The notes: a model not told the origin generated them from the sequence alone. Positions 29,516 to 46,419 are shown, numbered from the stretch's first letter. The stretch is DNA of 64,000 nucleotides from Latrodectus hesperus (GCA_037975125.1 CM075857.1:69271899-69335898); one strand, 5' to 3'. Made by a program: numbers and translations.

Positions 29516-32500
29516 ATGAATGGAAGAGAGTTACGAATCACTTTAAATTTCTAAAATGTGGGAATGCAGAATGAAAAAGAATGAATTGAAACCACGAATT
29601 AACACATTGTAAGCTCACTAACACTTCGGTTGGCAGCGATGAGAAACTAAATTTGGATTATTTTCTAACTTGGATTCTTTCTAGATTTACAGAACTTGGA
29701 TTTACTTGGACATTTATATAAGTCAAAGTTATCAAGATTAAACAGATTTTTTGATTGTTTCTTTTTTTTAACAATTTGATTTCTGTCTTTGATATTTTTT
29801 ACTCTTTTCAGCTGTTTCTAATAGTGAGCATAGGCATCAAATACAAACAAAGAACAGTTACTAAAATGACTTAATAATAATTTTCTGTTTGATTTATGAG
29901 ATAAATTATTTTATATTGTAAACTATTTAGATCATTTTGTTGTAACTATTAATAAATTTAATGATGGAACAAGATTATTTTTATTTAGTAATTTTAGTAT
30001 GATTCTTATGCTAATCCTCACAAGTTTTTAGTCTGACAAGTCATTTGCATATTTATTCGCCATTCACGTATTTAAATGAATTTTCATTTCACTAACTTCT
30101 TTATAACTTCAAATTAAATTTAAAAATCCAAACTTGTGAACATATTGTGATAGTAAAAGCATCATTTTGAGTTTTTTTAGTGTAAAGGTTTTTTTGACGC
30201 ATAATAATGCATTGAAAATTATTTATTTTAGTCAGAAAGATCGTTACCTATTTTTAATAAATTTTAAAATAACACATGAATTACTTTTTTCATTAATTAT
30301 TTTATCAAATAAAATGTGTTATATTTATCAGAGTGAATTTCAATATAATTATGTATAAAACTTAAGCTTATTGTTGGTTGCTTTAAAATTACATTAGAAA
30401 AATAATCTTATCTAATAATTTTATCTCATAAAACATATTGCCTCTATCAAGGGAAATCCCCAATAAGTTTTAAATAAGATTTATGTTCAATTCACAAAGT
30501 TTCAGATAAACTTTGTCTAACATTATATTCAAAATAAAAAAACCTATTTTTATATTATAATTATACCTATATTAATAAGTTCATCTTTAAGTTATCTTAT
30601 CATTTCTTTATGGTTTTATTTCAACTGGTAAAATGTTATCCTTGAATATTTCTCCTCCTAAGGAGCGTAACATATTATTTGACATTTGATTTATTAATCT
30701 TTATTTACTTATAAATATTTATTATCATTTTTAGAGTTTAAAAATATTCTAATAAGTTTAATTAACTTTTTATTTAAGTTAATTAAATAATATTTCAATG
30801 AAAATATAAAATTTTAGAATTGAGCTAAGAAAGAAACTTTAAATACTTTCCTTCAAGAATATTGTTTAATTAAAGACCATTAATATCAAAATAAGAGGGG
30901 AAAAGTGATAAACATTCTTTTAAGAAAAAAATTTATGAGAAATTTAAACTACTTTTCATGTGTATAAAAGCAAAATTTTAATTTGAATTATATTTTTAAA
31001 ATTTATTTAAACCTGAAATTACAAAACAAAAAGTTATCGCATTTCATATTTAACAACAAAAGTACATTACTGAGTTGTTATGAAAATAAATAAATCAAAA
31101 TATGTATTGTATAATAAATACTGTAGTATACGGGGGTTATAAATTAATCCAACACTCAGATTTCTTCCGTAAATTTTTCCAATCGGTACAATTACTTATA
31201 GTTAAGAGTAAAACTCATTACTGAGCCTTAATGATATGTCAAAAGCTTCGAGAAGAAAACTCACTTTGCTTCTAAGAATTCCATCCAATAATGTATAAAT
31301 AAGCCTGCTCCAGACACCATAAAATCCTTTACTTTAAGAAGCTTTCGAGGATTAGTCTAATCTAATCCTCTCATGCGTAAATTTTGGAACTTTATGTATG
31401 AGCTCATAAAAATAAAATAAACTCTCATCTATGTGATTAATAAATGGGTCAACAAAAATTAATTCGACTTGATCTTACTTGAAACAGAATAGAATTTTGT
31501 CTTTTAACACTCATTTATAGTATAATAAACTTCAAAAAGAATCGGTAATTAGTTCCATCAATGGTAGAATAAAATATTAATGAGTTTCTCCATGTTTACA
31601 TGTATAGGCATTTGCATATAGTATTTATCTAAAAACAACAACTTAAGAATGTTACATTTTTAATATTTATATTTTATTGCGGTTAATTTTGTTCTTTTTA
31701 TTTATTATTTGAAATTGCAAATCAAAATGTATTGATCATAACCCGTGTTAATGAATTATAGATCGCTTAATCACTCAATCATAATAAAAATATATACGTG
31801 GCAGATATTTATAGAAATTACTTTGTTACATTGTTACAAAACAAATGAGAAAAGTTATTGTTTTTGTTTTAAATATTTTGATTAATATTATATCATTAGT
31901 TAAATATTAATTAGTGAAGAAAATTTATAATTATCTTATTTTAAATAACTAACTTTTAAAATATGATATGATGTATTTATATAATTACAAGGAAAAAAAT
32001 CAATCACACCTTTAAACAAACACACATTTTTAGTTTTATGCTTCTATTAATAACTTAATTTAATCTATACATAGTAATTAAATTAATTAAACAATATAAA
32101 TAATGATTGATTACCCCTAAATTTATTAATGAATCATTTTTACAGTCAAGAAAATTACATTTAATTTACATTTAATTAATATTATACTTAAATGTATTTA
32201 TTTGTTTTAATAATAGAGGTTAATTAAGGCTAGAGCAGAAAAAATCCTGTTTGTGTTAGCTTTTATCTTATTATTATCTTTACCTATTTGTATATGATTG
32301 GATATATTTTAATTTATTCTTAATTATTTTTTATTTAAAAGGATTTTGATTTATTTATTTCTATTTTTTGACTAAATTATAATACTGCTAACTTAATTAC
32401 AGTAATATAAAAAGCAAATATTAAGATTTTATAAATTAGAGTACTATTTTAGGAATGACGTAAGCGAATATATAGTTTAACGAAATAAAATTTATTTGGT

Positions 32501-35470
32501 TAAATGATATATTTTTAAGCAATTAAAGAAATTATAATTTTAGTAATGAAAAAAAACATTACTGTATAGTAATTTACAAATAATTTAGTTAAATCAGAAA
32601 ACTTATAGGACACTTTAATTTTTATCCCTTAAAAGCATTTTGCTAACAACTAAACTGACAAAAAAACTAAAATTTTAACTAAATTATGATCATAATATTT
32701 AACTTTATTTATAAATTTAAAAATTTTAAATTTTGATGACTATAATGTTTAACTTCTATTTATATTTTTTATTGCTAAAATATATAATGGCATAAATATT
32801 TGAAAGAAAAAAATTTAAGATAATATAATTATTGGAAAATCACATTCATTTGATTATACAAAATCATCGAAACATTTTAAGTCATCAAAATAAACATGAA
32901 TTAAATTTAGCTTTAAAGCATGATAACCAAGATTCCCACATCAGAGAACTAATTTGAAACTTAATTCTATTAATATCATAAGTTAAACTATTATTCTTCA
33001 ATAGTTCATTAGCATTTCTTCTCTCTTAAGTAATCAGTTTATAATCAACATATTACTATTTCTGTTATTTTAAATGATTTTAAATGATCCTATATGTACA
33101 ACTTCGAACTCAATAATACTTCTTCTCACTGCTACCTTATTCCACCCTTCCAAAGATAAGGTGAGCAAATAATTAGCTCTACATTCTAAATGAAATATTA
33201 TTTTTGAATATCAATTTAATTAGTTTCATTTTTTAATAAAACAAAAATCTAGATGAATATGTTATGTATTATTTTTCTGTTTTATGTATATTATGTATTA
33301 TTTAAAAAACAGGATTATTTTTCTGGTGCTTTAATATGCGTGAATTGATGAGACTTAATTGTTTTTTGATGTTTTCATTTATTCTCAAGAAGAAATCAGT
33401 AATAAATTGCTTAGCTTATATTTTAAATGGTAACTGTAAAGTCTTTGTTGTATTCTGTATAGAAAGAAAGAATCTTAATTTTTCTTTAAAGATAGATAGA
33501 AATTTTGAAGTATTCTACAAAATTAAAATCTAGAAAGTATTTTCAGCTTTTAGTGATAATGGTCCACAGATATTGTATGACCATTTTGATATGATTGATT
33601 TCATATTCTACATATAGAAATGAGTTCTTGACAGACTCAGCAGCAATTTGGCGATAAGAAACATTGCAAACTCAGTAGGCTTAAGCACAACTTCTATCAA
33701 TGTAAGAGAAGTATTAGTAGACTTCTACTCTTCTTATACAAAGCATCACAACAATTTTCCTCAAACAACAGCATTCAATTATAATTTATATAAAGAAACC
33801 CCGTTGCACTTTTTTCACTTAGAAACATGAATATTGCTATAACCGTTTATTTTACCTCAATGTGATGAAGAGCAACTCATTTGTACGTTACAGAATTTTC
33901 CTTCTGTAATAATATTCATGCATACAATTCTTTCTTTACATAGTAATTTCAGAATCAAGATGTATAATTATCTTATTCTAATTAAAATAATAAACGATAA
34001 CTTTTAAAAAATGAATTAGAAAAGTAAATTACTTTCTAAATTCAGAATATTTATTGGATTTTTTACTCAATTTCTTTGTTAGCAATTTAAAGTGGATTGA
34101 ATTATTTAAGACGAAATTATAACAACATTTTTCTTAATAAATTCAAAACATACGCATTAATGTTATTTTTTATGAATATAAATTGCTAAATCCTTTATTT
34201 TCTATAAGCTGATAAACTAAATTGTTTCCATGGTTATTTTAAATCAAGTTTCAGGAAAATGAGTAGATAACAGTTTGGCTTTCAAATTACTAACTACTAT
34301 GAATTTTATAATTTCTATAGAAATTTAAAAACTAAATCTCATAATTTTTTTAATACTATTCATATAATTCTTCATAAATGTTAGTTTAAAAATCAAAGTT
34401 ATAAACTTTAAATCCTTACTAATTTTCTAAATTACATTTTACAACAATTATACTAATCAATGAAAACTTCAAAAAAGTAATATTCTAAAAATAGGTACAG
34501 TTTCAAAAAGTTGTTAAACCATGGTTAATATTAACTACTATATCATAGTTTCTAATCATGTTTCTCATACATGTTTAAAACACTTAATGTTAAAAACTAA
34601 ATTATTAAAAATCTAAGATTAGGAAAATTATAATATAGAAAAATAATTAATTATCCCACAAAAAATCACAATTCAAGAGGAAGCAGTTTGGTTTTTACTA
34701 ATGTATAGATGAAATATGCATTCTTTTTTGAAACTTGTAATCCTTTATCATATAACTATTAGATTTAAATAAAGGCAAATTACAATACATTGATATTTTC
34801 ATACATATCTGAGTATTTTTTGATTTACACAAAAAGAAATGGACGAAATTATAACTCTTTCCTAATGAATCTGCTTGGTATATACATTGTGTTTCGCACC
34901 ATATACTTCCAGTTTTGCTAACAATTAATCTAAATATGCTGAAACTCTCCTCACTTTAATATTTGGTTAACTCATTGTGAATTCATAGAGAATAATGGGA
35001 ATTATAATTCGTCAACTCATGTTTTGAAGATACAAATTAAATTAATTTACATTTGGTGTGTTAACCTTATCTGTGTATCTATTTTGTGTTTCAACCAGAG
35101 ATTTATCATAACTTCGAAGTTGTTGAATTTGTAAAGAGACTAATTAATGGAAGTTTTCATTCTATTCTTAAAATATGTTTCTCATATTTATTTTAATAAT
35201 AATTCACCAAAATTGCTGATTCGTATACAAGCTATAATACTTTATAAGAATCATGTATCTTCATTTTAAATAATTACATTAATAAACAAAATCGTATAGT
35301 CCACCTCAAGTATGTATATAGTTTAGTTTTTTTAGTGTTATATACATTATGGATTCGAATGAGTAATTAAATTGAAAATGTAAAATTGAATGATGAGTGC
35401 AGTATATAATTAAATAATAAACTTGAAGCATCCATCACCAATATATTTATCATTATATATACATCCTAAT
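29516..35470. other. AT-rich DNA, no gene seen
   Basis: Six kilobases without a supported gene. GAGGATTAG/CTAATCCTC forms a small hairpin near 31348-31371. The segment 33540-33910 is described separately. Confidence 0.5.
33540..33910. other. Less AT-rich segment, unassigned
   Basis: A 60-codon open frame (33648-33830) contains RNIANSVGLSTTSINVREVL, faintly like a transposase helix-turn-helix, but no further family motif follows. It could be the eroded start of a mariner-like gene. Confidence 0.2.
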
Positions 35471-38071
<2,601 letters not shown>

Positions 38072-38290
38072 CATATGATGGAGAGGTTCACTAACTTCGG
38101 AGCAGTGGGTCCCAGGTTCGAATCCTGGATTAGATATTCATGTTCCTTTCTCACTCTGTGTTTGTCTTCCTTTATCCAATGTGCAATTATTTTCGAAGTG
38201 AAGATGGCACATTTACAGAGCACCCCTACTGTATATGATGCCATCACATTCCCCAATATACATGTGAATATGTATATCCTAAGGCCAGCC
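38072..38290 (+). repeat. tRNA-derived SINE with intact B box
   Basis: The A-box-like GATGGAGAGGTTCACTAAC and the B box GGTTCGAATCC at 38115-38125 are both well preserved. A CTTTCTCACTCTGTGTTTGTC stretch follows, then a body (AAGATGGCACATTTACAGAG) unlike copies A-C. It runs directly into an AT array at 38308. Confidence 0.72.
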
Positions 38291-38303
38291 AGCCGGGAAT
38301 TAG

Positions 38304-38307
<4 letters not shown>

Positions 38308-38400
<93 letters not shown>
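38308..38400. repeat. AT dinucleotide array at a SINE tail
   Basis: About 93 bp of AT repeat, starting immediately after the SINE at 38072. It may have grown from the SINE's AT-rich tail. Confidence 0.97.
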
Positions 38401-38402
<2 letters not shown>

Positions 38403-38655
38403 TTTCAAAATATATAAAATAATACTCAATAAGCTTGATTGTATTTCTTTCGAAATTCGATAAGATGAACAAAATTACGCTTATAGAACTTAAAGAAAAG
38501 TAATTTATAGAAATCCTAGAAAAATGAGAAAATAATAAAAAAATTAGTTTGCCACTTTTTTATTTAGCTATATCATTCAATATAGTCTACATTTTTCAAA
38601 TTTTCTTTGGTACATATTTCAAGATTTATTTTTAAAACCAATGGAAAGAATGCAA

Positions 38656-38925
38656 GAATCTACTTACATAAATTCTCAGCGAGGCAGAATAGATAAGATT
38701 AAATTGAGTTTGGGAGTTGTGGTATATACTTTACTTTGTTGAAGTGTAGTGATTATTATTGTACACACATATTTTTGAAGTGAGATATGAATCAGATATA
38801 GTAACAAATGTGTTCGTTGTGTAATAAACAGATGAATCTGCTTACATATATTCTCTCCCAACCAGAAGGAATTAGATTACGCTAAATTTGAGAGTAGTGT
38901 TATACTCTGCTTTGTGGTAAAACTG
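38656..38925. repeat. Diverged direct duplication (two copies of about 90 bp)
   Basis: 38656-38747 begins GAATCTACTTACATAAATTC; 38833-38925 begins GAATCTGCTTACATATATTC. Both continue through AGAAT/AGGAATTAGAT, AAATTGAG/AAATTTGAG and a TATACTTTACTTTG / TATACTCTGCTTTG block. The role is unknown; they could be pieces of a retroelement end. Confidence 0.6.
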
Positions 38926-39974
38926 CATTTGTTGAGTAAACAAATGGCTTACACTGTTAATAGCTTCAGTGACTTTTTATTAAAATGTCTCTATAAGTAT
39001 TGTAAAATTTCTTTTAATATGTTTTAATTTCTGACCAATTAAGTGCAATTTCTATGTGAACTGTGAGAGTCCGTTTTGGGACTAAAAGGTTACAACAAAA
39101 ATGCCAAAATTAGGATTTTGTAAACAAATGCCACATATACAGGACACAATTAATTGTTTTGGCGGATGTAATAATACTTTGATTTAATTGTTGAAATAGA
39201 TAAAAGTAGGGCAAAAAGAGGTCTAAAAATCACAGACGAAAACAATTACGATTACTGGCAAAGAAAACACTTTAAAAGTTGGAGAATGATATAAAATTCG
39301 GTCCAACTGCATGAATAAATGCAAATGATGAAGAAACCTAATTTAGAAACGACATTGTAAAAGGAGCTCAAAAGTTTATTTTAAAGAAAAAAACAAAATT
39401 AAATTTAAAAACTTATAAAAATTTACAATGTTTTTAAAAGGAAGTGAAAATAAGCAACATTATGTATACAAGTACCAAAACGACGATGTTAAGATGACCA
39501 TTGTTTATCTTTATGCAACAAACAAACACTAACTCGATAATAGGAGGGTATTTGAGAGGATTTATGGCAACCAATTTTCACTTTTGAATGAAACAAAATT
39601 GATATTCTCTTTATGAAGGCTTTACAATTTTCTTTATAATAACGGTTTAGTGACAAAGATATTAGGAGTTCTTGCACAAAATAAAATAACGAACTTGTAC
39701 TCTTTTTCAAGTGATCTATAACTAAGATTCGATAAGAAATATGCATAAACTCTAGATACTTTTAAATATAGACTCATAACAGAGAGTCAAAGAAAATATA
39801 AACTCGTGATAGAAATTAAAACTTGGTGCATCAAGTCCATTTTAACTATTCATCTGAAGCTCATAAACAACTGGCATTGATACATTAAGCTTAATGTATC
39901 ACTCAAAAGTTCTTTCTTTCAAGAAGATTGAATTAGACATAGATTGTTGCTTAAAGTGTAATTCTGAAACACAA

Positions 39975-40060
39975 CAAACGAACACACTTGAGATGAGAAT
40001 CAAGCCTACAAAAAGGAATCGAAGATCAACAGCCTTACGATTCGCTTACTGATTTGGTAT
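39975..40060 (-). repeat. Weak tRNA-like fragment
   Basis: On the minus strand GTAAGCGAATCGTAAGGCTG is followed by GGCTTGATTCTCATCTC, a B-box-like string. It resembles the fragment at 40598 (GGTTTGATTCTCACC). Likely an old SINE head; no stable cloverleaf could be drawn. Confidence 0.35.
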
Positions 40061-40597
40061 TGATACATTTCATCATTGCAATCAAGAATTCAAATATACA
40101 TCATAGTGGAACTGAACGAATCAAAATCTATTTGATTTACACAATTAAGTTTTAATCTTATATATTTACGTAGTGAAAATATATAACATCTAGCTTAAGT
40201 TATCACTATAGAAAGTTCAAATTCAGACTCATTCAATTTAAAAGAATAGCTTGTAAATTCAAAAAGTTATAAATATATAGCATCAGATAAACTCAGAAAT
40301 AAATGCTCAAACACTGGAGATTCAGAATAAAAATTTATTTCTAAGATAAAGCTAAAACTAGCAGAGACAGCTTAAATATAGTGTAAAATTTGAGCAAGAA
40401 AAAATTATTTTAAAATAAAAATTAAAATCTTCTCTCATGTAAATACCGATACTTTATTCACAAATCTTGTCCTGACATTTTAAGTTGTGTTTCAGATTGG
40501 TTTAATTGATATAGTTAGTTCACGCTTCATGGTAACTTTTGCACATGAAGGCTAATTTGATATCTACCTATAGTTTAAAGTAGACTCCTGTTATAAA

Positions 40598-40742
40598 TAT
40601 GGACATCTAAGGTGAGAATCAAACCCATGAGTAACCAGAGCGCTAATTATTAAGTTACCAGTAGAGTAACCGAAGTTAATAGCTTAACTACAAGCCAAAG
40701 ACTACTCATAGAGCAGTCTACGCAGCTACCAGGCCAATTAAA
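40598..40742 (-). repeat. tRNA-like/SINE head fragment
   Basis: On the minus strand CTGGTAGCTGCGTAGACTGC resembles an A-box/D-arm, and GGTTTGATTCTCACC resembles a B box. The spacing between them is about twice that of a tRNA gene, so two heads may be juxtaposed. Not a functional tRNA gene as read. Confidence 0.4.
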
Positions 40743-41416
40743 CCACATTAAAAATTAAGAATTTTCAAAATCGTACTAGAATAAAATAGCATCTGAATTC
40801 TGATTGCAAGCAGTGTTCAAGTATAGAGATTAGTGGGTCCTAGCACTCGGCAAATAAAAGTTTCAATAATAGATCAGCCAGATTCATAGCGTAGTGCAAA
40901 TTTTGAGAATATCAATTATCAGAATTTTTATAGTAAACTAACGACAGAAATGATGAAATCTTGCAGTATGAAACTATAAGAGCAGGATATTATTATCTCT
41001 AATTTTACAGCTAAAAGAAGACTTTAAAATAAAATATAATATATTTTATGCGTATTAAAAGGCACACAAAAATTTAAAATTACTTTTTATATGTAGATTT
41101 TAGAATACATCTTTGCAAATATTAGAATATGTTTTGTAAGATCTTAAACTTTATAAGAAACAGTATTTTATATATTTTTAACAGTTTTCTCTCACACATA
41201 CAACACAACTTTTATCATGCTGTTTGTCCTTTCATTTATCACTATTAAAATTCAATATCATTGTGTTTACCCTTATTATCATTATATTCAGATATTTTAA
41301 ATTTTGATTAAATAAAATCTTTTAAAAACAAATACTTTAGTTTTTTAGAAAGAAGAATATTTGAAAATAATACTGTATATAGACATTAAATTACATGTAA
41401 AGATAATTCCCATAGC

Positions 41417-41449
41417 AAATTGTTTAGTAAAATTATTACTAAACAATTT
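41417..41449. repeat. Perfect 14-bp inverted repeat
   Basis: AAATTGTTTAGTAA (41417-41430) and its reverse complement (41436-41449), with a 5-nt loop. Confidence 0.9.
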
Positions 41450-42929
41450 CTAAATGAATATTATATAACTTATTAAAGATACTATATATTATTAATTAGA
41501 GCAAGCTTATAATAAAATTAGAAAGGAAGAATATAAGCAATTTTATTGTTCTTGTATAATTTGTGTGAATTAAGTAGATTAATTACTAAAAAGAAAGTCC
41601 TCCATATTACCTAAGATTAACAGAAATCATCACAGAACCTAATTTTGATACAAAATTCTCTTTGCTATTCAAGATTTTCGATTATAAATTTAGGCTTTGT
41701 AAAATTTCTTATTATCTCATAAATTTATGATTAAAATTATGTGAGTATTTTCTTTTTTAAGTACACTTCATGTAAGCCTTTTCTCAATTAGATTAATTTA
41801 ATAAAATATGCAATTTTATCTTTTCAAATGAAATTATCTTTTTAAATGCTGGAAAATCAATTTTTGAGAAATGTATAAAATACACTTTATGAGCTGTGTA
41901 ACATCCTTTTTATTTGATAAATGATCCAATGCTTATAAAAGTACATATAATAGTACATTTAAAATACTTTTCCCTAATCGAAAGATATACTTTTAATAAA
42001 AGTGAAAAAATAAATTATCAAAAGCAATTTTTTTTCTTTTTGGAGTGATAGCAAATCGCAATAATTCATTACATTATGTTATATAACATGTTTAATCAAA
42101 CTAAGTATAAAGAAATGTAGTATTTTAATATGATTACGCAAATATTTATCAAATTTTTTGAAATTAATTAGACATACACATAAAACATAATATTTCGATT
42201 CTTAACGTAATCATTACTTTATTTAATTATTAAAATTCTTAAAGTAGCTTTTTCCTTCATAGAAATTTATAATTTTGATCTTATTACGAATTTTAAACGT
42301 ATTTCTATTGGAATTTACTGTGTCCTATTTACTAATATACAAATTTTATATATTCTAATGCTCAAATATTTGAATGCAATATCACGTTTTAAAAATAATT
42401 AAATTTGTTTCAACCTTTTTTCAAGAGCACTTCTTATATAATTTTGACTTTTGTTTACATTGAGTTTTGAAATTCTTATAATTTTAAGGAATTATAATAT
42501 ACAGTGTTACATTTAAAAACCATGAGTTATTTTGTCATATAATAATAAAAATTTGTGCTCTCTCTCCACTAATCTAGAAAATATGTTCACGAGCTTCACT
42601 GAACTCACGAATGTAGGAAAATGAGTTAAGTCTCAAGTTAAGAAGTCTAAGAACTCTTATTTTCAAGTTTAGTGGAGTAGAGGATTATATTTTCTGCACT
42701 TAATGGCAGAGTCTCACTTTATGAATGCTTAAATTATATGACTGAATTCATTTATAATATTCATAAACTGCAAAATAAATTAATTTTGTGGCTAATTACG
42801 CTATGAAGATTAGAATTCAGAAATTATTAAAATTGAATAAATGTTTACAAATATCTTCTTTTTACATAAAAATTTTTTCATAATTAAATTTTTTTATTAT
42901 TTGAAATAGCATTTTTCCTTATGAATCTA

Positions 42930-44236
42930 CACTGCTGGCCACATTATTACATTGCTAACCACTCAGTTTGCAATACCAGAAAGACAAGAGGTATCACAAC
43001 AAAATTTATTTCGTAGATAACATGTTGACCAAGTATCAAATGATTAAACTTATAGACTTTGTAAAGTGTGGTTCCTGTCATAATCAGTAACCAGAGCAGC
43101 CGGAATTGTTGGAGTTTTCCGCTCCACACTCCTCTGAGCAATTATGAACAACATGTTTTCTATCGGTGAAAGAACAGGATAAAAAGCCGGCTAGAGAATC
43201 AATTAAAGCTGGCAATTGACGAAGAACTCTTGAACAATGAGGGCACACATGCGTGCCACGTGTGGTTGTGCGTTGTCCTGTTGAAATATGGCTGTGGGCA
43301 AGCCCTGAAGGTAAGGAAGGACAAGTGGCTCCAACATCTCAGAGATGCAGTGCTAACTGTTTAAAATACTGGCAATGCGTACTAGATTAGTGCGAGAGTA
43401 ATATCTATTACCACCCTATACCATAATAGTAAGTGCAGGACAATGTGGCGGTTCATAGCGCAACTCCCTCGCATCCTCTCTCGATATTGTCTCCAGACTC
43501 GAATGCGACCATCGTGGTGTTGCAGACCGAAATGTGATTCATCAGTAAAGACAATTTCATTGCATTCTGCAATTTTTCATCCTTCTATCATTTCACCACT
43601 GGCGGCAGAGATGTCAATGGTTCTGCGTCACGGGTAGACAAAGCAATGGACGTCTTGCGGACAGACCACTCTGCTGTAAACGACGTCAAATGCTACCCGC
43701 AGACACTGGATGGTACGTTACAGACTGAATGTGCTGTGCTGATTCGTGATATGACTGAGCAATCCGTCTCTGCCATGCGCACAATTCGCCTGCCATCCCG
43801 TGAAGTGGAGCAATGAGGTAGATGCGATCGAACACGTCGGTCCGTCATACCCTCTTGCATCCAACGATCACATATCCGTATTATAGTTGTTCGGTCTTGT
43901 CCAACACCACTACCAATTTTCTTGAAAGATAATCCACAATCTCGGTAGGCCACTATCCTTCCTCTGTCGAACTCCAATACTTTATCAAAAAATGATCGCT
44001 GTTTTCTACAAGGCATAATTGATCTTTTTTTCTGAAAAATCCCAAGAGAAACACAATTGCCGAACTTGAAATCATTGAAATATCCGAGCCCTTAAATGGC
44101 GCTACAGGTGCGCGTGATGTACTTCTGCGCAAAAATTCTCATCATATGCATATCTTCCCTCCACTACTGCATGCTTTAAATTTCATGTTATTTACATGCT
44201 TCATTCAGGGTGTTGCATTTACGGTGGCAAGCAATG
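42930..44236 (-). mobile_element. Tc1-like DNA transposon, complete in extent but dead
   Basis: 1,307 bp bounded by TA on both sides (42928-42929 and 44237-44238). The left end CACTGCTGGCCACATTATTA and the inverted right end CATTGCTTGCCACCGTAAAT match at 13 of 20 positions. The transposase remnant runs on the minus strand within it. The segment is clearly richer in G+C than its AT-rich flanks. Confidence 0.85.
43000..44016 (-). pseudogene. Tc1-like transposase pseudogene
   Basis: The ATG at 44016 begins MPCRKQRSFFDKVLEFDRGR, then YRDCGLSFKKIG and VGQDRTTIIRICDRWMQEG, the paired helix-turn-helix region of Tc1 transposases. A stop lies near 43693. Further on are VFTDESHFGLQHHDGRIRVW (first catalytic Asp), ALTIMV, IFQQDNAQPHVARM (second Asp) and LSPIENM (third acidic residue, Glu), so the DDE set is visible. 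Several stops and frame changes separate the blocks, including TAG where Trp is expected after TIMV. It cannot make an active enzyme as read. Confidence 0.88.
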
Positions 44237-44238
44237 TA

Positions 44239-46419
44239 GTTTTGTTACATCATTCTGGAGATAAAATCTCTAAAAAAATATAACAATCTACAGAATTGCA
44301 TTAACAATTTAGAAATTTAACACAAAATTTTACATGCAAATATGTTTGCAAAACCTTTATATACTCTCATTGAATGTGCAAATCAAAAACTTAAACTTAT
44401 TGTATTTTACTGATCATTATATAAATATATATCAATTTTTTAATTACATATTGAATCTTTCATACATTTGTATTACTAAATAAATCTAATAAAAAAAGTA
44501 TTCAGAAGATGAAATAAAAATGTTTTTAAACATGTAAAATTATTGCATAAGTACTTTAAATTAGAATAAAAGTTTATTCAAATAAAATTTCATGAAATCT
44601 AAACGTAAATTACAAACTTGTTTTCATTGATGTTTACATTTGAATGAATGCAAATAATTAAACTCAAAAATAAATAATTTCTCTTTCATTCAACGATAAA
44701 AATTTATCGTGTTAAATATTTTCTGTTTTGAATTAACTTTTTTATATTTTCTATGAAACATAACCAAAGAAGAAAATTTAAATTATAATTTCTAATTATT
44801 TATTTAAATAGTGATTCTAATAAGTATTTTATAAAATGAAAAACTTTTTATTGATATAATTTTATTAAATTTTACTTATTTATTTCTGCTGATTAAATAC
44901 GGAAAAACCTCAAACTTGTGCAGACACTATTAAGGACATTTCAACAAATTTTCATGAAAAGCTAACAGTGAATATTTATTTAATAAGTAGCGAAACTTTC
45001 CAAAGCAATTTCTTGGTATATAATCTTGAACCATTAGAATTTATAAAATTTATTCAAAACATTTATATATAATAAATGTAAAATTATAATAAAATTTAAA
45101 ATTACCAATTAATTTTTTATTTAAAATGTAATAATTGTAAATTGCAAATTTAAAATTAAAAATGCTGAATTAGGCATAGTTTAAAAATGACTTATCCTTA
45201 TGAAAACACAAAAGCTAGTTTTAAAATTATTTAGATATATTTTAATATATATGAACTTAAACTTTACATTTTCTAGTTTGTAAAACTTTGTCAATTTATT
45301 ATTTTTTTATATATTTTTAATGTATGTGCTCATGTGTAAATACGTGTGTTAAAGTAGTTTAAACATAATTATTGTATTTATTCACAATAGAAGAATATAA
45401 AAATAAGTATATATAATGCGGTATGATATACTTGATTTAAAGCATTTTTGTATGAACATTTTTGGAAGAAAATAATATTTATTAAAAGTATTAAAAAACA
45501 TTTATTCCTCTTAATACTTTTGCTTAAAACTATATTTTACCCACACTATATTTTTCTGTGAAATAATTAGAAATTCAATGCCGTATTTAAATACTAAATG
45601 TAAACAAAGTTGTAAATTATCTTAATTCTAAAAATAGAATTTATGATATAGAAACACACATTAACTATTATTTCATAAATCTTGAAAGCGTTACAGTGAA
45701 TTTTAAAACATGATATTAATAATTATTTCATTTCATTTCATTTTGTTTCATCTCAAAAAAAAAGTTAGTTAATTTTTATGTTTATTGATGAATTACATTC
45801 AGCTCTTTGCAATGCATATCTTTTAATATACTGTTACAGATGTTTACTATAATTTGATTTTTAAATCTCATCCAGAACATGAAATGTTTTATTTCATGCA
45901 CAAAATTGGTTTACTTCAGATTATTTAAATGCTAAGATTTTCGTTTTTAATAAGCTTTGTTATAAATTTTGTCGATTATAGAATTGTTTTATTCCAACAT
46001 GGAATATCTTCTAATTATTTTAAAGTGTCTTTTAAGGATATTCTTAAATTTTATGTGAATGTTTACTTATTAATTTAAATCAGGGTTATAAATTTGTTCG
46101 ATGATATTTCAAATTTTATCTTATGTAGATAGAAACAGATCATAGTTATAATAAAAATAAAATAATCCAAAGATTGTCTGTTAAATATTTTTTCTCTTTA
46201 ACTCTTTTATTTACATGAGATTTATTTTACATAAAAACATTAATTATTCATTATGATCCTTCATTAATTAATTTTGTATTGTTATATTATGAGAAAATAT
46301 TAGAATAAGAAGTAATGAGTTTAATGTAAACAAAAGAGATCTTGCCATTTTCACGATTGCATTGAACAAAATGAGAATATATATGCAAATTAATGCATGA
46401 CGTGGTTAAAAGACCGGTC
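44239..46419. other. AT-rich DNA, no gene seen
   Basis: Very AT-rich; nothing recognisable on either strand. Confidence 0.55.

Larger units (their letters stand above)
38926..42929. other. AT-rich DNA with weak repeat traces, no gene seen
   Basis: 38926-40750 is a little less AT-rich and holds the two tRNA-like fragments described separately. No ORF with family motifs. 40750-42929 is plain apart from a 14-bp hairpin. Confidence 0.5.

Noticed and set aside
29354..29554. 66-codon open frame
   Set aside because: It lies wholly inside a tRNA-derived SINE.
38115..38125. Perfect B box considered as part of a functional tRNA gene
   Set aside because: No complete cloverleaf or acceptor stem could be formed; the context is a SINE.
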